A stretch of DNA of 52,307 nucleotides. Source: Oscillospiraceae bacterium. Lineage in GTDB: Bacteria > Bacillota > Clostridia > Oscillospirales > Oscillospiraceae. The stretch is taken from NCBI GenBank assembly GCA_017406005.1, contig JAFQZI010000073.1, positions 1 through 52,307 on the forward strand, given 5' to 3'. This document shows positions 1 to 9,274 of the stretch, piece after piece (position 1 is the first letter of the stretch; each line of letters opens with the position of its first letter). Below the pieces are notes generated by a model. That model ran no database searches. It was given only the letters and a program-made list of their open reading frames with translations, and was not told the origin of the DNA. The translations under genes were made by a program, and so were the position numbers.

Positions 1-1
1 C

Positions 2-301
2 ACGATCCCGAATGTCATGCCCTCTATCACGATCTGCACGTTCCTGAGCCTGACCAACGGCTTTAAGCTGTTTGACCAGAACCTTGCCCTGACAGCCGGG
101 CAGCCGTTCATTATACAGCCCGGCGGAACCACGATCAAAACAACCGAAATGCTTGCTTTGAATATCTACAATACGTTCTATGGCTCCAGTTCTGCTTCGC
201 AGGGTGTTGCCCAGGCAAAAGCCGTCTTGTTCTTTATTCTTGTTGCAGGCCTCGGGCTTGCCCAGCTTGCCTATACCCGCAAGAGGGAGGTGCAGCAGTG
301 A
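2..301 (+). CDS. Sugar ABC transporter permease, MalF-type (3' end only)
   Basis: The frame is open from the window edge and ends at TGA 299-301, so only about the last 99 residues are present. The fragment keeps a hydrophobic final membrane segment (AVLFFILVAGLGLAQLAYTR) and a short basic cytoplasmic tail, as at the C-terminus of MalF/UgpA-type inner permeases of carbohydrate ABC importers. The following gene is a MalG-type permease whose start overlaps this stop, the normal order for such importers. The substrate-binding protein would lie upstream, outside the window. Substrate is inferred from the malQ neighbour and is not shown by the fragment itself. Confidence 0.8.
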   Translation, partial: TIPNVMPSITICTFLSLTNGFKLFDQNLALTAGQPFIIQPGGTTIKTTEMLALNIYNTFYGSSSASQGVAQAKAVLFFILVAGLGLAQLAYTRKREVQQ

Positions 302-1161
302 TGAATAAAAGCCAGTCTTTAAGCTCGGAACAGAGGAGCAAAACCATTCTTTCCATCGTTCTGGGTATCATCTGTGTCATTTATGTTTTGCCGGTTCTGA
401 CAGTTGTTCTCAACTCGTTTAAAGTAAATACGTATGTCAAAACCGATACCTTTGCCATTCCGAGAGGGGAAATGTGGGCAGGCTTCCAGAATTTCATCAA
501 GGGTATGACCTTCGGCAACTACCCGTTCTGGAAGAGCGTGCTTTACAGCACATCCATCACCATTCTCTCTACCGCGATGATTCTTCTGTTCACGTCCATG
601 GCGGCGTGGTATATTGCCCGCGTCAACTCCGTTGTCTGCAAGGGCATCTATTTCCTGTGCGTGTTTTCCATGGTCGTGCCGTTCCAGATGGTCATGTTCA
701 CCCTGTCTAAGACTGCGGATAAACTGCATCTGAACACCCCGTGGTCGATCCCCATTGTTTACCTCGGCTTCGGCGCAGGCCTCGCCATTTTCATGTTTGT
801 GGGCTTTGTCAAGTCCATTCCCCTTGAGATCGAAGAAGCCGCCTCGATCGACGGCTGCGGCCCGCTGCGCACATTCTTCCTGGTGGTGTTCCCCATGCTG
901 AAGCCGACTATGATTTCCGTCGGCATTCTGGAGATCATGTGGGTCTGGAATGACTATCTGCTTCCCTACCTCGTGCTGGATATCAACAAATACCGCACCA
1001 TCCCCATCCATATCCAGTATCTCAAGGGATCCTACGGTACGGTTGACCTCGGCGCAACCATGGCATTGATTCTCCTCAGCATTATCCCCGTTATCATTTT
1101 CTACCTTGCCTGCCAGAAGCACATTATCAAAGGCGTTGCTGCAGGCGCTGTGAAAGGATAA
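301..1161 (+). CDS. Sugar ABC transporter permease, MalG-type
   Basis: About 286 residues with roughly six hydrophobic helices, the first near residues 17-38. The cytoplasmic EAA loop that contacts the ATPase is visible around residue 178 (EIEEAASIDGCGPLRTFF). This is the binding-protein-dependent transport inner membrane family, and the length is typical for MalG. The start overlaps the previous stop; ATG 301 and GTG 298 are both possible behind the Shine-Dalgarno GGGAGG at 285-290. It probably forms a heterodimer with the preceding permease. MalQ follows after 9 bases, which points to maltose or maltodextrin import. The ATPase is not in this window; such importers often share a general MsmK-type ATPase. 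Confidence 0.9.
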   Translation: MNKSQSLSSEQRSKTILSIVLGIICVIYVLPVLTVVLNSFKVNTYVKTDTFAIPRGEMWAGFQNFIKGMTFGNYPFWKSVLYSTSITILSTAMILLFTSMAAWYIARVNSVVCKGIYFLCVFSMVVPFQMVMFTLSKTADKLHLNTPWSIPIVYLGFGAGLAIFMFVGFVKSIPLEIEEAASIDGCGPLRTFFLVVFPMLKPTMISVGILEIMWVWNDYLLPYLVLDINKYRTIPIHIQYLKGSYGTVDLGATMALILLSIIPVIIFYLACQKHIIKGVAAGAVKG

Positions 1162-1170
1162 GATAATTTC

Positions 1171-2682
1171 ATGATTCGTTCATCCGGTATTTTAATGCCT
1201 ATGTCCTCTCTGCCCTCCCCGTACGGAATCGGAACAATGGGCAAGGCGGCATATGAATTTGTAGATTTTCTGAAAGCAGCCGGCCAGAAATACTGGCAGC
1301 TTCTCCCGCTCGGTCCCACAAGCTACGGTGACAGCCCCTATGCCTCACCATCCACTTTTGCCGGCAATCCTTACTATATTGACCTGGATCTGCTGATCAA
1401 AGACGGGCTCCTCAAACGCTCCGACGTAAAGAATGTTTTCTGGGGCGATGATCCTGCCGTTACGGATTACAGTGCTGTCTTCAACGGGCGGTTTGAACTG
1501 CTTCGCATAGCCTGCCGGAACGGGTTTGACCGTTATGCACAGGAGATCGCGGATTTCCGTGCGGAAAATGCTTCCTGGCTGGAAAACTATGCACTTTTCA
1601 TGAGCGTCAAGGCGAAGTTCAAAATGGCAAGCTGGCAGGAGTGGCCGGATGATGATATCCGCCTCAGAAAGCCGGAAGCTGTTGCCGCTTACACGCAGGA
1701 ACTTCAGGATGACATCCGTTTCTGGGTCTTCACGCAGTTCCTTTTCTTCAAACAGTGGAAAGCCCTTCGTGCCTACGCTGCAGAAAACGGAATTGGCTTT
1801 ATAGGGGATGTGCCCATTTATGTGGCCATGGACTCCGCTGATATCTGGAGTGAGCCTCAGTTCTTCCAGCTGGATGAAAATCTGCGACCAAAAGAGGTCT
1901 CCGGCTGCCCTCCCGATGCCTTTAACGACGACGGCCAGCTCTGGGGCAACCCGCTTTATAACTATGACCGTATGAAGGCGGACGGTTTCGGCTGGTGGAT
2001 CCGCCGGATCGAAGGTATTTCCCGCCTGTATGATGTCATCCGCATTGACCACTTCCGCGGTTTTGAGAGTTACTGGGCTGTCCCTGCAGGGGATGACACA
2101 GCCAAAAACGGAGTGTGGCGGAAAGGCCCGGGCATGGATCTTGTCGGAGTACTGACGAGCTGGTTTTCCAACCTGACCTTTATTGCCGAGGATCTCGGGT
2201 ATACCACACCCGAGGTCATGAAACTCCTTTCCGATTCCGGCCTTCCTGGGATGAAGGTTCTGGAGTTTGCCTTTGATGCCCATGGGGATTCTGCCTATCT
2301 CCCGCACTGCTGCGCATTCAACAGCTCCATGTACATCGGCACGCATGACAACGACACGGTTCTCGGCTGGGTGGCTTCCACCGCAAAGAAAGACCTTGCC
2401 TTTGCACAGAGGTATGCCCATATCACACCGGATGAAGGCTGGTGCTGGGGTATGATCCGGGTGGGTATGGGTTCGCCCTCCAATCTCTTCGTCATGCAGA
2501 TGCAGGATATTCTGGAGCTTCCCGGTTCCTGCCGGATGAACACTCCCGGGATCTCCACCGGCAACTGGCGCTGGCGTATGCTGCCCGGTTCCCTGAACCG
2601 TAAGCTTGCCAAACGCCTGAAAGAAATGACGGAGCTCTACCGTCGGGTTGTAACTGCGCCGAAAGCGAAGATTCCCGATTGA
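1171..2682 (+). CDS. malQ: 4-alpha-glucanotransferase (amylomaltase)
   Basis: 503 residues, the usual length of bacterial glycoside hydrolase family 77 enzymes. MalQ transfers glucan segments between maltodextrins in the cytoplasm, releasing glucose and making longer chains for phosphorylase. The N-terminus has the family pattern LPSPYGIGTMG and SYGDSPYASPSTFAGNPYYI. The three acidic catalytic residues sit in IRIDHFRGFE (nucleophile Asp), FIAEDLGYTTPEVM (acid/base Glu) and IGTHDNDT (Asp). It lies 9 bases after the permease stop and is almost certainly in the same operon. The operon ends at the strong hairpin terminator at 2709-2755. Confidence 0.97.
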   Translation: MIRSSGILMPMSSLPSPYGIGTMGKAAYEFVDFLKAAGQKYWQLLPLGPTSYGDSPYASPSTFAGNPYYIDLDLLIKDGLLKRSDVKNVFWGDDPAVTDYSAVFNGRFELLRIACRNGFDRYAQEIADFRAENASWLENYALFMSVKAKFKMASWQEWPDDDIRLRKPEAVAAYTQELQDDIRFWVFTQFLFFKQWKALRAYAAENGIGFIGDVPIYVAMDSADIWSEPQFFQLDENLRPKEVSGCPPDAFNDDGQLWGNPLYNYDRMKADGFGWWIRRIEGISRLYDVIRIDHFRGFESYWAVPAGDDTAKNGVWRKGPGMDLVGVLTSWFSNLTFIAEDLGYTTPEVMKLLSDSGLPGMKVLEFAFDAHGDSAYLPHCCAFNSSMYIGTHDNDTVLGWVASTAKKDLAFAQRYAHITPDEGWCWGMIRVGMGSPSNLFVMQMQDILELPGSCRMNTPGISTGNWRWRMLPGSLNRKLAKRLKEMTELYRRVVTAPKAKIPD

Positions 2683-2708
2683 ACCGTTACCGGATACAGG
2701 TTAATAAG

Positions 2709-2755
2709 GTCCCCCCGGAAGGGTCAGGTTTTCTGATCATTCCGGGGGGACCGTG
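2709..2755 (+). terminator. Rho-independent terminator after malQ
   Basis: A 12-base inverted repeat (GGTCCCCCCGGA / TCCGGGGGGACC) closes a long AT-rich loop between two convergent genes. Only a short T tract follows on the plus strand. It probably serves malQ and may also stop transcription of the convergent CPBP gene. Confidence 0.75.
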
Positions 2756-2765
2756 TTTCAACGCA

Positions 2766-3632
2766 TCAGCTTTTCCGTCTCGTGAGTAAAAGGATGATAA
2801 TTGTCAGCAGTGGCCAGAGGATAATCGGCGTGATGCCTCCCTCCAGGCCGAATGCTGTGTCGTACCAGAGGCTGCCGACAGCTCCGGGATTCAGCCGGAA
2901 CACGGACTGGCTGACGATCAGCCCGGAGTTGGGGAGCCCGAGGAGCAGATTCTGCGTGTAATTCCAGCCGGTATGGGCCAGAATAACAAACCAGATGCTG
3001 CCTGAAGAATACATAAGAATACTCAGACAGAAACCGAAGACATAGGCAGTCAGCAGCGAAACCGGAGTTACTCCGTTGTTGGCAGTATGAGCCAGCATAA
3101 AAAGCAGCGGGTTGACCAGCACGGCGAATACAGGCCCGTATCGTTCCCGAAGTGCACCCATAACATATCCGCGGAAGAGCAATTCTTCTGCAGCACTCTG
3201 AAGCAGCACAGCTGCAAAAGCGGCAATCAGAAAAAGCAGATGAAATCCGCTGTAAACCAGCGAATAATCCCCATGCACAATGGGAACAACCGCACAGCAG
3301 AGATTTAATCCTATGCCTGCAACTAATCCCCATAATGCCGTTCCTGCATTGTTTCCCCGCATTCCGTTCTTGGCTGACGAAGAAAAGCCGGTGAAGATCT
3401 CAGGCTCTGCAAAACGTGTAAATACGATAACGGACAACAGCACGGGCAAAAATGGCAAATAGGCAGCACCAAGCTGTTTCCATTTATTGTCCGGTAAACC
3501 GGAAAGCGGCCTGATGATCAGTAACCGTGCGAGCAGAAAGGAACCGTGCAGCATTATGGCAGCAGCAATTGCCACAAAAAACACCTGACAGCAGGGAAAG
3601 CCTGTTGGATTTTTCTGTTTTTTTCGGATCAT
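2766..3632 (-). CDS. CPBP family intramembrane metalloprotease
   Basis: 288 residues with several hydrophobic helices. The diagnostic glutamate motif EEXXXR is present as SAAEELLFRGYVMG, and two later His-containing helices (LFMLAHTANNG and VILAHTGWNYTQN) supply the other expected metal ligands of the CPBP (Abi/Rce1-like) family. These membrane proteases occur in CAAX processing and in bacteriocin self-immunity. Here there is no bacteriocin or prenylated-protein gene nearby, so the substrate is unknown. It is a single gene, convergent with malQ and divergent from the glutamine synthetase gene. ATG 3632 is the only convenient start; it precedes a basic segment and the first helix. Confidence 0.88.
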   Translation of the reverse strand: MIRKKQKNPTGFPCCQVFFVAIAAAIMLHGSFLLARLLIIRPLSGLPDNKWKQLGAAYLPFLPVLLSVIVFTRFAEPEIFTGFSSSAKNGMRGNNAGTALWGLVAGIGLNLCCAVVPIVHGDYSLVYSGFHLLFLIAAFAAVLLQSAAEELLFRGYVMGALRERYGPVFAVLVNPLLFMLAHTANNGVTPVSLLTAYVFGFCLSILMYSSGSIWFVILAHTGWNYTQNLLLGLPNSGLIVSQSVFRLNPGAVGSLWYDTAFGLEGGITPIILWPLLTIIILLLTRRKS

Positions 3633-3679
3633 CTGGATTTCCTCTTCGGAGCAATTTGATGTTTGCCGGCTCTATTTCC

Positions 3680-3708
3680 TTGACAAATTGTGCGGGGACG
3701 AATAAAAT
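3680..3708 (+). promoter_or_regulatory. Sigma-A-type promoter of the glutamine synthetase gene
   Basis: TTGACA at 3680-3685, a 17-base spacer and TAAAAT at 3703-3708. This leaves a leader of about 30 bases before the GTG start at 3743. It is one of the best promoter matches in the window. Confidence 0.8.
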
Positions 3709-3742
3709 ATCCCCAATCTTTGATAATAAGGAAGAAAAATCT

Positions 3743-5839
3743 GTGAGTACGATTACGGAATTATTCGGGATCAATGTTTTTAATGAATCTGTAATGCAGC
3801 AGCGTCTGCCGGAAGATGTTTACACGCAGGTTCTCAGAGCAAAAAATGAAGGAAAACGGTTGAGCCCGGAAGCAGCGGATGTCATAGCAAATGCAATGAA
3901 AGAGTGGGCGATTGAAAAAGGAGCGACCCACTTTACCCACTGGTTCCAGCCAATGACGGGTATTACGGCAGAAAAGCACGACAGCTTTATTTCTCCTTCG
4001 AGCAATGGAAAAGTCCTGATGGATTTTTCCAGCCGAGAACTGATTCAGGGAGAGCCGGATGCATCAAGCTTCCCTTCGGGCGGCCTTCGGGCAACGTTTG
4101 AAGCGAGGGGATATACTGCCTGGGATCCTACCTCCTATGCTTTCCTGAAAGACAATGTCCTCTGCATTCCGACAGCTTTCTGTTCTTACGGCGGTGAAGC
4201 GCTGGACATGAAGACGCCGCTTCTCCGATCCATGGAGGCAATTAATCGCCAGGGCTTGAGAATTATTCGTCTGTTCGGCAATCATACAGCCAAAGCGATC
4301 CGGACGACGGTCGGTGCTGAACAGGAGTATTTTCTCATCGACAGAAGAGTCTATGACAAGCGCAAAGACCTGATTTATACCGGGCGTACCCTTTTTGGCG
4401 CACTGCCGCCGAAAGGGCAGGAACTGTCTGATCATTATTTCGGGACGATCAAACCTCGTGTTGCCGCCTTTATGAAGGAGTTGGACGAAGAACTCTGGAA
4501 GCTCGGTATCATGGCTAAAACAGAGCACAATGAAGCAGCGCCGGGGCAGCATGAGCTTGCCTGCGTGTATACAACAGCCAACATTGCGGTTGACAACAAC
4601 CAGCTTACCATGGAGACGATGCAGAAGGTCGCCCGGAAGTATGACATGGTCTGTCTCCTCCATGAAAAGCCGTTTGAGGGGATTAACGGAAGTGGGAAAC
4701 ACAATAACTGGTCTATCTCCACAGACGAGGGAGAAAACCTTCTCGAGCCGGGGGATACACCGTCCGAAAATGCACGTTTCCTCCTGATGCTTTGTGCTGT
4801 GATTCAGGCAGTGGATGACTATCAGGATATCCTGCGTCTTTCCGTTTCCTCCGAATCGAATGACTGCCGCACCTGCGGAGCAGATGAAGCTCCTCCGGCG
4901 ATTTTGTCCATGTTTATCGGGGGAGAGCTGGAAAGCATCCTGACGGCTATTGAGCATGATGAATCCTATGGCGGCACCAGCCATGAAGAGTTTAAAGTCG
5001 GTGTTCACGTGCTTCCGAAGTTCCCGAAAGATTCCACGGACCGGAACCGTACCTCTCCGATGGCTTTCACGGGCAACAAGTTCGAATTCCGTATGCCCGG
5101 TTCCATGCAGTCGCTTTCAGGGCCGAATGTTGTGCTGAATACGGCGGTGGCAGAGTCCCTCCGGCAGTATGCGGATATTCTGGAACAGTCTGAAGATTTT
5201 GAAAAGGATCTCCATGATCTGCTGAAAAGCGTCATTTCCCGCCACAAGAGAATAATCTTCAATGGCAACAATTACGGGCAGGAGTGGGAAGAAGAAGCGG
5301 CCAGGCGCGGGCTCCTGAACCTGAAAGCCCTGCCTGACTGTGCCCCTGCTTATCTCGCGGTAAAAAACGTTAAGCTGTTTACCGACCACAATGTCTATAC
5401 CGGCACCGAGCTTCATGCACGCTATGAGATATCTCTCAGCACCTATACAAAGCTGATGACAGTGGAAGCTTTGACCATGCTGAATATGGCTCGCAGGGAA
5501 ATTCTGCCGGCTGTCAGCCGTTTTTCGGGCGAGCTTGCTCGCACTGCAAATGAGAAGCAGTCTTTCTCCACGATGATTGACTGCAGTTATGAACTTGCGG
5601 TTTCATCTGAAATCAGTGAGCTTCTGGCATCTGCTTTGGAAAAAACGGATGCTCTCGGCCAGGCAATCAAAGGCGCAAAGCAGATCGAAGGATCCTACGA
5701 AAATGCGAGATATCATCGGGATGTGATCTTCCAGAAGATGGAGGATCTGCGGCGCGTCTGCGATAAACTGGAGCGGATGACGTCCAGAGAGTATTGGCCG
5801 TTCCCGGTTTACGGGGATCTTCTTTTCAGCGTGAAGTGA
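3743..5839 (+). CDS. glnN: Glutamine synthetase type III
   Basis: 698 residues from GTG 3743, which follows AAGGAAG at 3728-3734. Longer upstream starts would read through the promoter, so this start is preferred. It condenses ammonia and glutamate to glutamine with ATP in the cytoplasm. GSIII signature blocks are visible: GAEQEYFLIDRR, KTEHNEAAPGQHELACVYT, GSGKHNNWSI and NKFEFRMPGSMQSLSGPN. The roughly 700-residue size separates it from GSI (about 450) and GSII. GSIII is common in anaerobes such as Bacteroides and Clostridia. It is monocistronic, with its own promoter and terminator. No GlnR- or PII-type gene is adjacent. Confidence 0.97.
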   Translation: MSTITELFGINVFNESVMQQRLPEDVYTQVLRAKNEGKRLSPEAADVIANAMKEWAIEKGATHFTHWFQPMTGITAEKHDSFISPSSNGKVLMDFSSRELIQGEPDASSFPSGGLRATFEARGYTAWDPTSYAFLKDNVLCIPTAFCSYGGEALDMKTPLLRSMEAINRQGLRIIRLFGNHTAKAIRTTVGAEQEYFLIDRRVYDKRKDLIYTGRTLFGALPPKGQELSDHYFGTIKPRVAAFMKELDEELWKLGIMAKTEHNEAAPGQHELACVYTTANIAVDNNQLTMETMQKVARKYDMVCLLHEKPFEGINGSGKHNNWSISTDEGENLLEPGDTPSENARFLLMLCAVIQAVDDYQDILRLSVSSESNDCRTCGADEAPPAILSMFIGGELESILTAIEHDESYGGTSHEEFKVGVHVLPKFPKDSTDRNRTSPMAFTGNKFEFRMPGSMQSLSGPNVVLNTAVAESLRQYADILEQSEDFEKDLHDLLKSVISRHKRIIFNGNNYGQEWEEEAARRGLLNLKALPDCAPAYLAVKNVKLFTDHNVYTGTELHARYEISLSTYTKLMTVEALTMLNMARREILPAVSRFSGELARTANEKQSFSTMIDCSYELAVSSEISELLASALEKTDALGQAIKGAKQIEGSYENARYHRDVIFQKMEDLRRVCDKLERMTSREYWPFPVYGDLLFSVK

Positions 5840-5856
5840 TTTATTCTATAAAATCC

Positions 5857-5886
5857 GCGGGAGGGCGTAAGCCCTCCCGCTTTTTA
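5857..5886 (+). terminator. Bidirectional terminator between glnN and ilvA
   Basis: A 10-bp perfect stem GCGGGAGGGC / GCCCTCCCGC with a GTAA loop, followed by TTTTT on the plus strand. Both flanking genes converge here, ending at 5839 and 5894. Confidence 0.9.
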
Positions 5887-5893
5887 TGCAGGA

Positions 5894-7099
5894 TTATTCT
5901 ACAGAGTAACCTTGTTCCTTGAGTGCTGCCATAAGAGCTGCGCCGTGCGCTTCACCGCCGACTTCGCACACGATATGTACGGTTGTCTGGTTGGGCGTAA
6001 TCCCGGTTTTCAGTCTGTCGTGCTCCACCTCGAGGATGTTTGCGCCGGCTTCTGCGATAATACCGAGAAGCTTTACAAGGCTGCCAGGCCTGTCGAGCAG
6101 TGTTACGGAGAACTTCATACGTCTGTGCCGTGCAAAAAGCCCTTGCTCGATGATATTCTGGATGAAGCTGACGTCAATGTTGCCGCCGGACAGCAGACAG
6201 ACGACTTTTTTGCCTCGTACATCAATTTTTCCGCTTAAAACTGCGGCAACAGGTGATGCACCTGCAGGCTCAACAATCTGTTTGCAGCGTTCCATGAGCA
6301 ACAGAATGGCATCCGCAATTTCTGTATCGGTAACCGTTACGACTGCATCTGCATATTTCTGAATGAGAGGCACCGTAATATCTCCGGGAGCCTTGACGGC
6401 AATTCCGTCTGCAATGGTGGAGGCTGTCTCGGTTGTGATCAACTCACCCGCAGCAAAACTGCGGGCAATGGCATCGGCCCCTTCAGCCTGTACGCCGCAT
6501 ACTGTGACAGACGGATTGACCTGTTTCACTGCAGCAGCGATGCCTGAAAGCAGGCCGCCTCCTCCTGCGGGGACGATGATCATGTCAGCATCGGGCAGGT
6601 CTTCCAGTATTTCTAAGCCGAGTGTTCCTTGCCCGGCAATGACTTCCTTGTCGTTATAAGGATGGAGGAATACGGCACCCTCTTCCCGGCAGATTCTGCA
6701 GGCTTCGGCATAAGCGTCATCATAGCAGTCTCCCGCCAGGACAACTTTTGCTCCGTATCCTTCAGTGGCCTGCACTTTAACAATCGGTGCGGCTTTCGGC
6801 ATGACTATTGTTGCCGGGATCTGAAATTTGTGCGCAGCATATGCGACACCCTGGGCATGATTTCCCGCGCTTGATGCCACTACAGGGGCAGCTTCACCGC
6901 GCTCCATCATGCAGGCAATTTTGTTGCTGGCCCCGCGAATTTTAAAAGACCCTGTTTTCTGCCGGTTTTCACACTTCAGATAGACTTCTCCTCCCGTCAT
7001 GGCTGAAAAAGTGGAAGAAGGATCAAGCTCTGTATGATGCAGGATAGGGGACAGGCGGGTTCTTGCCCGCCAGATCTCACTGATACTGAGTTCTGTCAT
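5894..7099 (-). CDS. ilvA: Threonine ammonia-lyase (threonine dehydratase)
   Basis: 401 residues. This PLP enzyme deaminates threonine to 2-oxobutanoate and ammonia. The PLP lysine lies in KTGSFKIRGASNKI and the phosphate-binding glycine loop in PAGGGGLLSGIAAAV. The C-terminus from about residue 328 (MKFSVTLLDRPGSLVKLLGI) is a single ACT-like regulatory domain. The length matches the short biosynthetic or catabolic form rather than the ~510-residue IlvA with two ACT-like repeats. The start ATG 7099 follows AAGGAGA. It stands alone with its own promoter, not in an ilv operon, so a catabolic (TdcB-like) role is equally possible. Function confidence is high; pathway assignment is open. Confidence 0.94.
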   Translation of the reverse strand: MTELSISEIWRARTRLSPILHHTELDPSSTFSAMTGGEVYLKCENRQKTGSFKIRGASNKIACMMERGEAAPVVASSAGNHAQGVAYAAHKFQIPATIVMPKAAPIVKVQATEGYGAKVVLAGDCYDDAYAEACRICREEGAVFLHPYNDKEVIAGQGTLGLEILEDLPDADMIIVPAGGGGLLSGIAAAVKQVNPSVTVCGVQAEGADAIARSFAAGELITTETASTIADGIAVKAPGDITVPLIQKYADAVVTVTDTEIADAILLLMERCKQIVEPAGASPVAAVLSGKIDVRGKKVVCLLSGGNIDVSFIQNIIEQGLFARHRRMKFSVTLLDRPGSLVKLLGIIAEAGANILEVEHDRLKTGITPNQTTVHIVCEVGGEAHGAALMAALKEQGYSVE

Positions 7100-7142
7100 T
7101 TCATCTTCTCCTTATGATTCGATCAAATTTATCTGTGTCTCT

Positions 7143-7171
7143 ATTCTATTCCAAACATAGGAAGAAATCAA
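7143..7171 (-). promoter_or_regulatory. Promoter of ilvA
   Basis: Read on the minus strand: TTGATT (7166-7171), a 17-base spacer and TAGAAT (7143-7148), about 44 bases upstream of the ATG. Confidence 0.6.
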
Positions 7172-7244
7172 CAGAAATTGTCAGGAGGCGACAGAACAAC
7201 GTGATAAATTAGAAATAATATGATGTCATTATGAAAACTATTTG

Positions 7245-7273
7245 TTGCAAAAAAGCAATAATTGGTGTATCAT
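7245..7273 (+). promoter_or_regulatory. Promoter of the solute-binding-like gene
   Basis: TTGCAA (7245-7250), a 17-base spacer and TATCAT (7268-7273), followed by a Shine-Dalgarno AAGGAGGG and ATG 7312. It is divergent from the ilvA promoter. Confidence 0.6.
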
Positions 7274-7311
7274 AAGCATGCATGACTATAACCTCACGAA
7301 GGAGGGCTACT

Positions 7312-9222
7312 ATGAAAAACAAAAAAAGAAAAAAATCCGGAAGAGTAATTGCTGTTTTGCTCTTTCTGATTATAGCTGCGGCGATTGTTCTTGCAGCAGT
7401 ATGGTTTGGTGTTCTGAAATCTGTTGTGATGCCGGATAAACCGGTGGAGGAGGTTCCTGCCACGCCCGAAGCGGTTGTTGTCGCAGATCCGGAACCTACC
7501 CCGGAACCCACTCCGGAACCGACGCCGGAACCTACCCCGGAACCCGCAAAAACTCTGTCCTACAGTTCTGTCTATTCACCGATCGGGACCGGGATGATTA
7601 CCTCTGGAACTTATGAAGGCGTGTCTTTTAGAGAAAGCACTTGGGTAACGAATTCGGATGGAAAAGAACTGTCAATTTCGGAAGACGGTAAAACAGTCGG
7701 CAGTGTTTCTCTTGACGGATATGTTACCTGCCTGATAAAACTCAGCGATGGCCGTATCGGAGCAGTATCCTGGATCGACAACGCACAGAAGCTCTTCATC
7801 CTGAATGCCGCTTCCGACGCAGTGGAAGAGACGGTTGATCTGCCCTCTTCGGCGCTCTGCTTCGCTGATGGATCCGGAGAGTACAGCTTTTACTATTCCG
7901 ATGGTGTTAATCTCTATGGTTTCAACCTTGCGGAAAAAACAGAGGATGTCCTTTTTAACTGGACAAGCGTTGACGTAAGCGGGACGCGTGTTTCTGCCAT
8001 CAACACGGAAGACGGTAAAGTCTTCCGCTGCCTGGTGAATTCCTGGCGTGATGATATGCTGAACTATGAGTCCAGCCTTGTAACGGTTACCGGTTCCGAG
8101 AGTGCTCCTTCGGAGAAGACAGAGCTTGTTCTTCTGTCCGGCAGCCCGATGGATACCCTGCAGGATGCGATCGTATCCTTCAATCGTGCACATGATAATA
8201 CACGCATTGTGCTTAGAACGCTTGATTCGGAGGGTCAAGCCAATCCGGTCGCCGCACTCAGAAAGATTGCCCGTGAAGAGGGGAAAATGCCTGATCTGAT
8301 TGATCTGACGGGAATGCCGTATCAGGTCCTTGCGGCTTCGGGAATGCTGGAGGATCTTACGCCCTACCTGGAACAGGACGGAGAGCTTTCGCTCAATGCT
8401 CTCGTTCCTCAGGTGTTTTCAGCACTTCAGGTCAACAACAAAATATACGGCACCGCATCCGGTTTCAGCATGACAGCGGTTCTTGGGCCGAGCCGCGTGC
8501 TTAAGGGGATGGACGGTTGGACGTTCCAGCAGTATAATAATATTGCTTCTACCATGGGAGACGGAACCTACCCGTTCGGTTCCACAGATACGCAGAGCAG
8601 CCTGCTCTATGATATGCTTGGCATGAACCTCAATCGTTTTGTGAACTGGAATGATCTGACCTGCCATTTCGACAATACGGATTTTGCCAGAATACTTGAG
8701 TTTATCAAACGTCTTCCGGCAGAACCGAGAGGTACCAACGATGCCGAGCAGATTCAGAAAGAGGTTCAGCTTCTGTACCGTGCAGCGATTTATAAACCGC
8801 AGGATGCTGTAAATGCTGCTGCTGTTGTTCCGGATCCGATCCTGATCGGTCTTCCTGTGCTGGAAGGATCAGGAAATGTCCTTACTCTGCACCGTGATTA
8901 TGCCATGACGACTGACTGCGCCGATAAGGATATCGCATGGCAGTTCCTCAGGGAGAAACTGACAATAGCCGGACAGGCAAACAGCTGGCTTTTCCCGAGC
9001 AACGAATCAGCGTTTGAAGCAGTTCTCTCCGCTGCAGGAGAGCAGGCGGAGCTGACACGCACCATTCTCAACCATTCTGCACCGATTGTTGAAAATACGG
9101 CTATTTATGATCTTGTCCTGCAGACCAGTTCTGATTACTTTGCAGGCAATGGCAATTCCGAAGCGACAGCGCAGAAGGTTCAGGCTGCAGTAAGTGCCTA
9201 TCTGGACACACTGAAAGGCTGA
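7312..9222 (+). CDS. Membrane-anchored extracellular solute-binding-like protein
   Basis: 636 residues from ATG 7312 behind GGAGGG at 7301-7306. A very basic N-terminus (KNKKRKKSGR) and one hydrophobic helix form an uncleaved anchor or signal; there is no lipobox cysteine. Residues about 50-75 are a Pro-Glu-Pro-Thr linker built from near-identical 12-base DNA repeats. Residues about 75-265 resemble a short beta-propeller-like segment with repeated D-G-x-x motifs. From about residue 270 (KTELVLLSGSP) the sequence resembles family 1 extracellular solute-binding proteins. No ABC permease or ATPase is adjacent. It may be an orphan binding protein or a sensor; the ligand is unknown. Confidence 0.75.
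   Translation: MKNKKRKKSGRVIAVLLFLIIAAAIVLAAVWFGVLKSVVMPDKPVEEVPATPEAVVVADPEPTPEPTPEPTPEPTPEPAKTLSYSSVYSPIGTGMITSGTYEGVSFRESTWVTNSDGKELSISEDGKTVGSVSLDGYVTCLIKLSDGRIGAVSWIDNAQKLFILNAASDAVEETVDLPSSALCFADGSGEYSFYYSDGVNLYGFNLAEKTEDVLFNWTSVDVSGTRVSAINTEDGKVFRCLVNSWRDDMLNYESSLVTVTGSESAPSEKTELVLLSGSPMDTLQDAIVSFNRAHDNTRIVLRTLDSEGQANPVAALRKIAREEGKMPDLIDLTGMPYQVLAASGMLEDLTPYLEQDGELSLNALVPQVFSALQVNNKIYGTASGFSMTAVLGPSRVLKGMDGWTFQQYNNIASTMGDGTYPFGSTDTQSSLLYDMLGMNLNRFVNWNDLTCHFDNTDFARILEFIKRLPAEPRGTNDAEQIQKEVQLLYRAAIYKPQDAVNAAAVVPDPILIGLPVLEGSGNVLTLHRDYAMTTDCADKDIAWQFLREKLTIAGQANSWLFPSNESAFEAVLSAAGEQAELTRTILNHSAPIVENTAIYDLVLQTSSDYFAGNGNSEATAQKVQAAVSAYLDTLKG
7489..7551 (+). repeat. Tandem 12-base repeat encoding a PEPT linker
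   Basis: About five imperfect copies of CCGGAACCTACC-type units inside the solute-binding-like gene. They encode a Pro-Glu-Pro-Thr wall-spanning spacer. Copy number is likely to vary between strains. Confidence 0.8.
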
Positions 9223-9274
9223 AGCTTCTGAATAATCTGCAGCGCACAAAGTGCGATGATAAAATAAAAAAAAG

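Noticed and set aside
319-1122. Long open frame antisense to the MalG permease
   Set aside because: It is His/Asp/Gln-rich with no family pattern and lies wholly against a well-supported gene.
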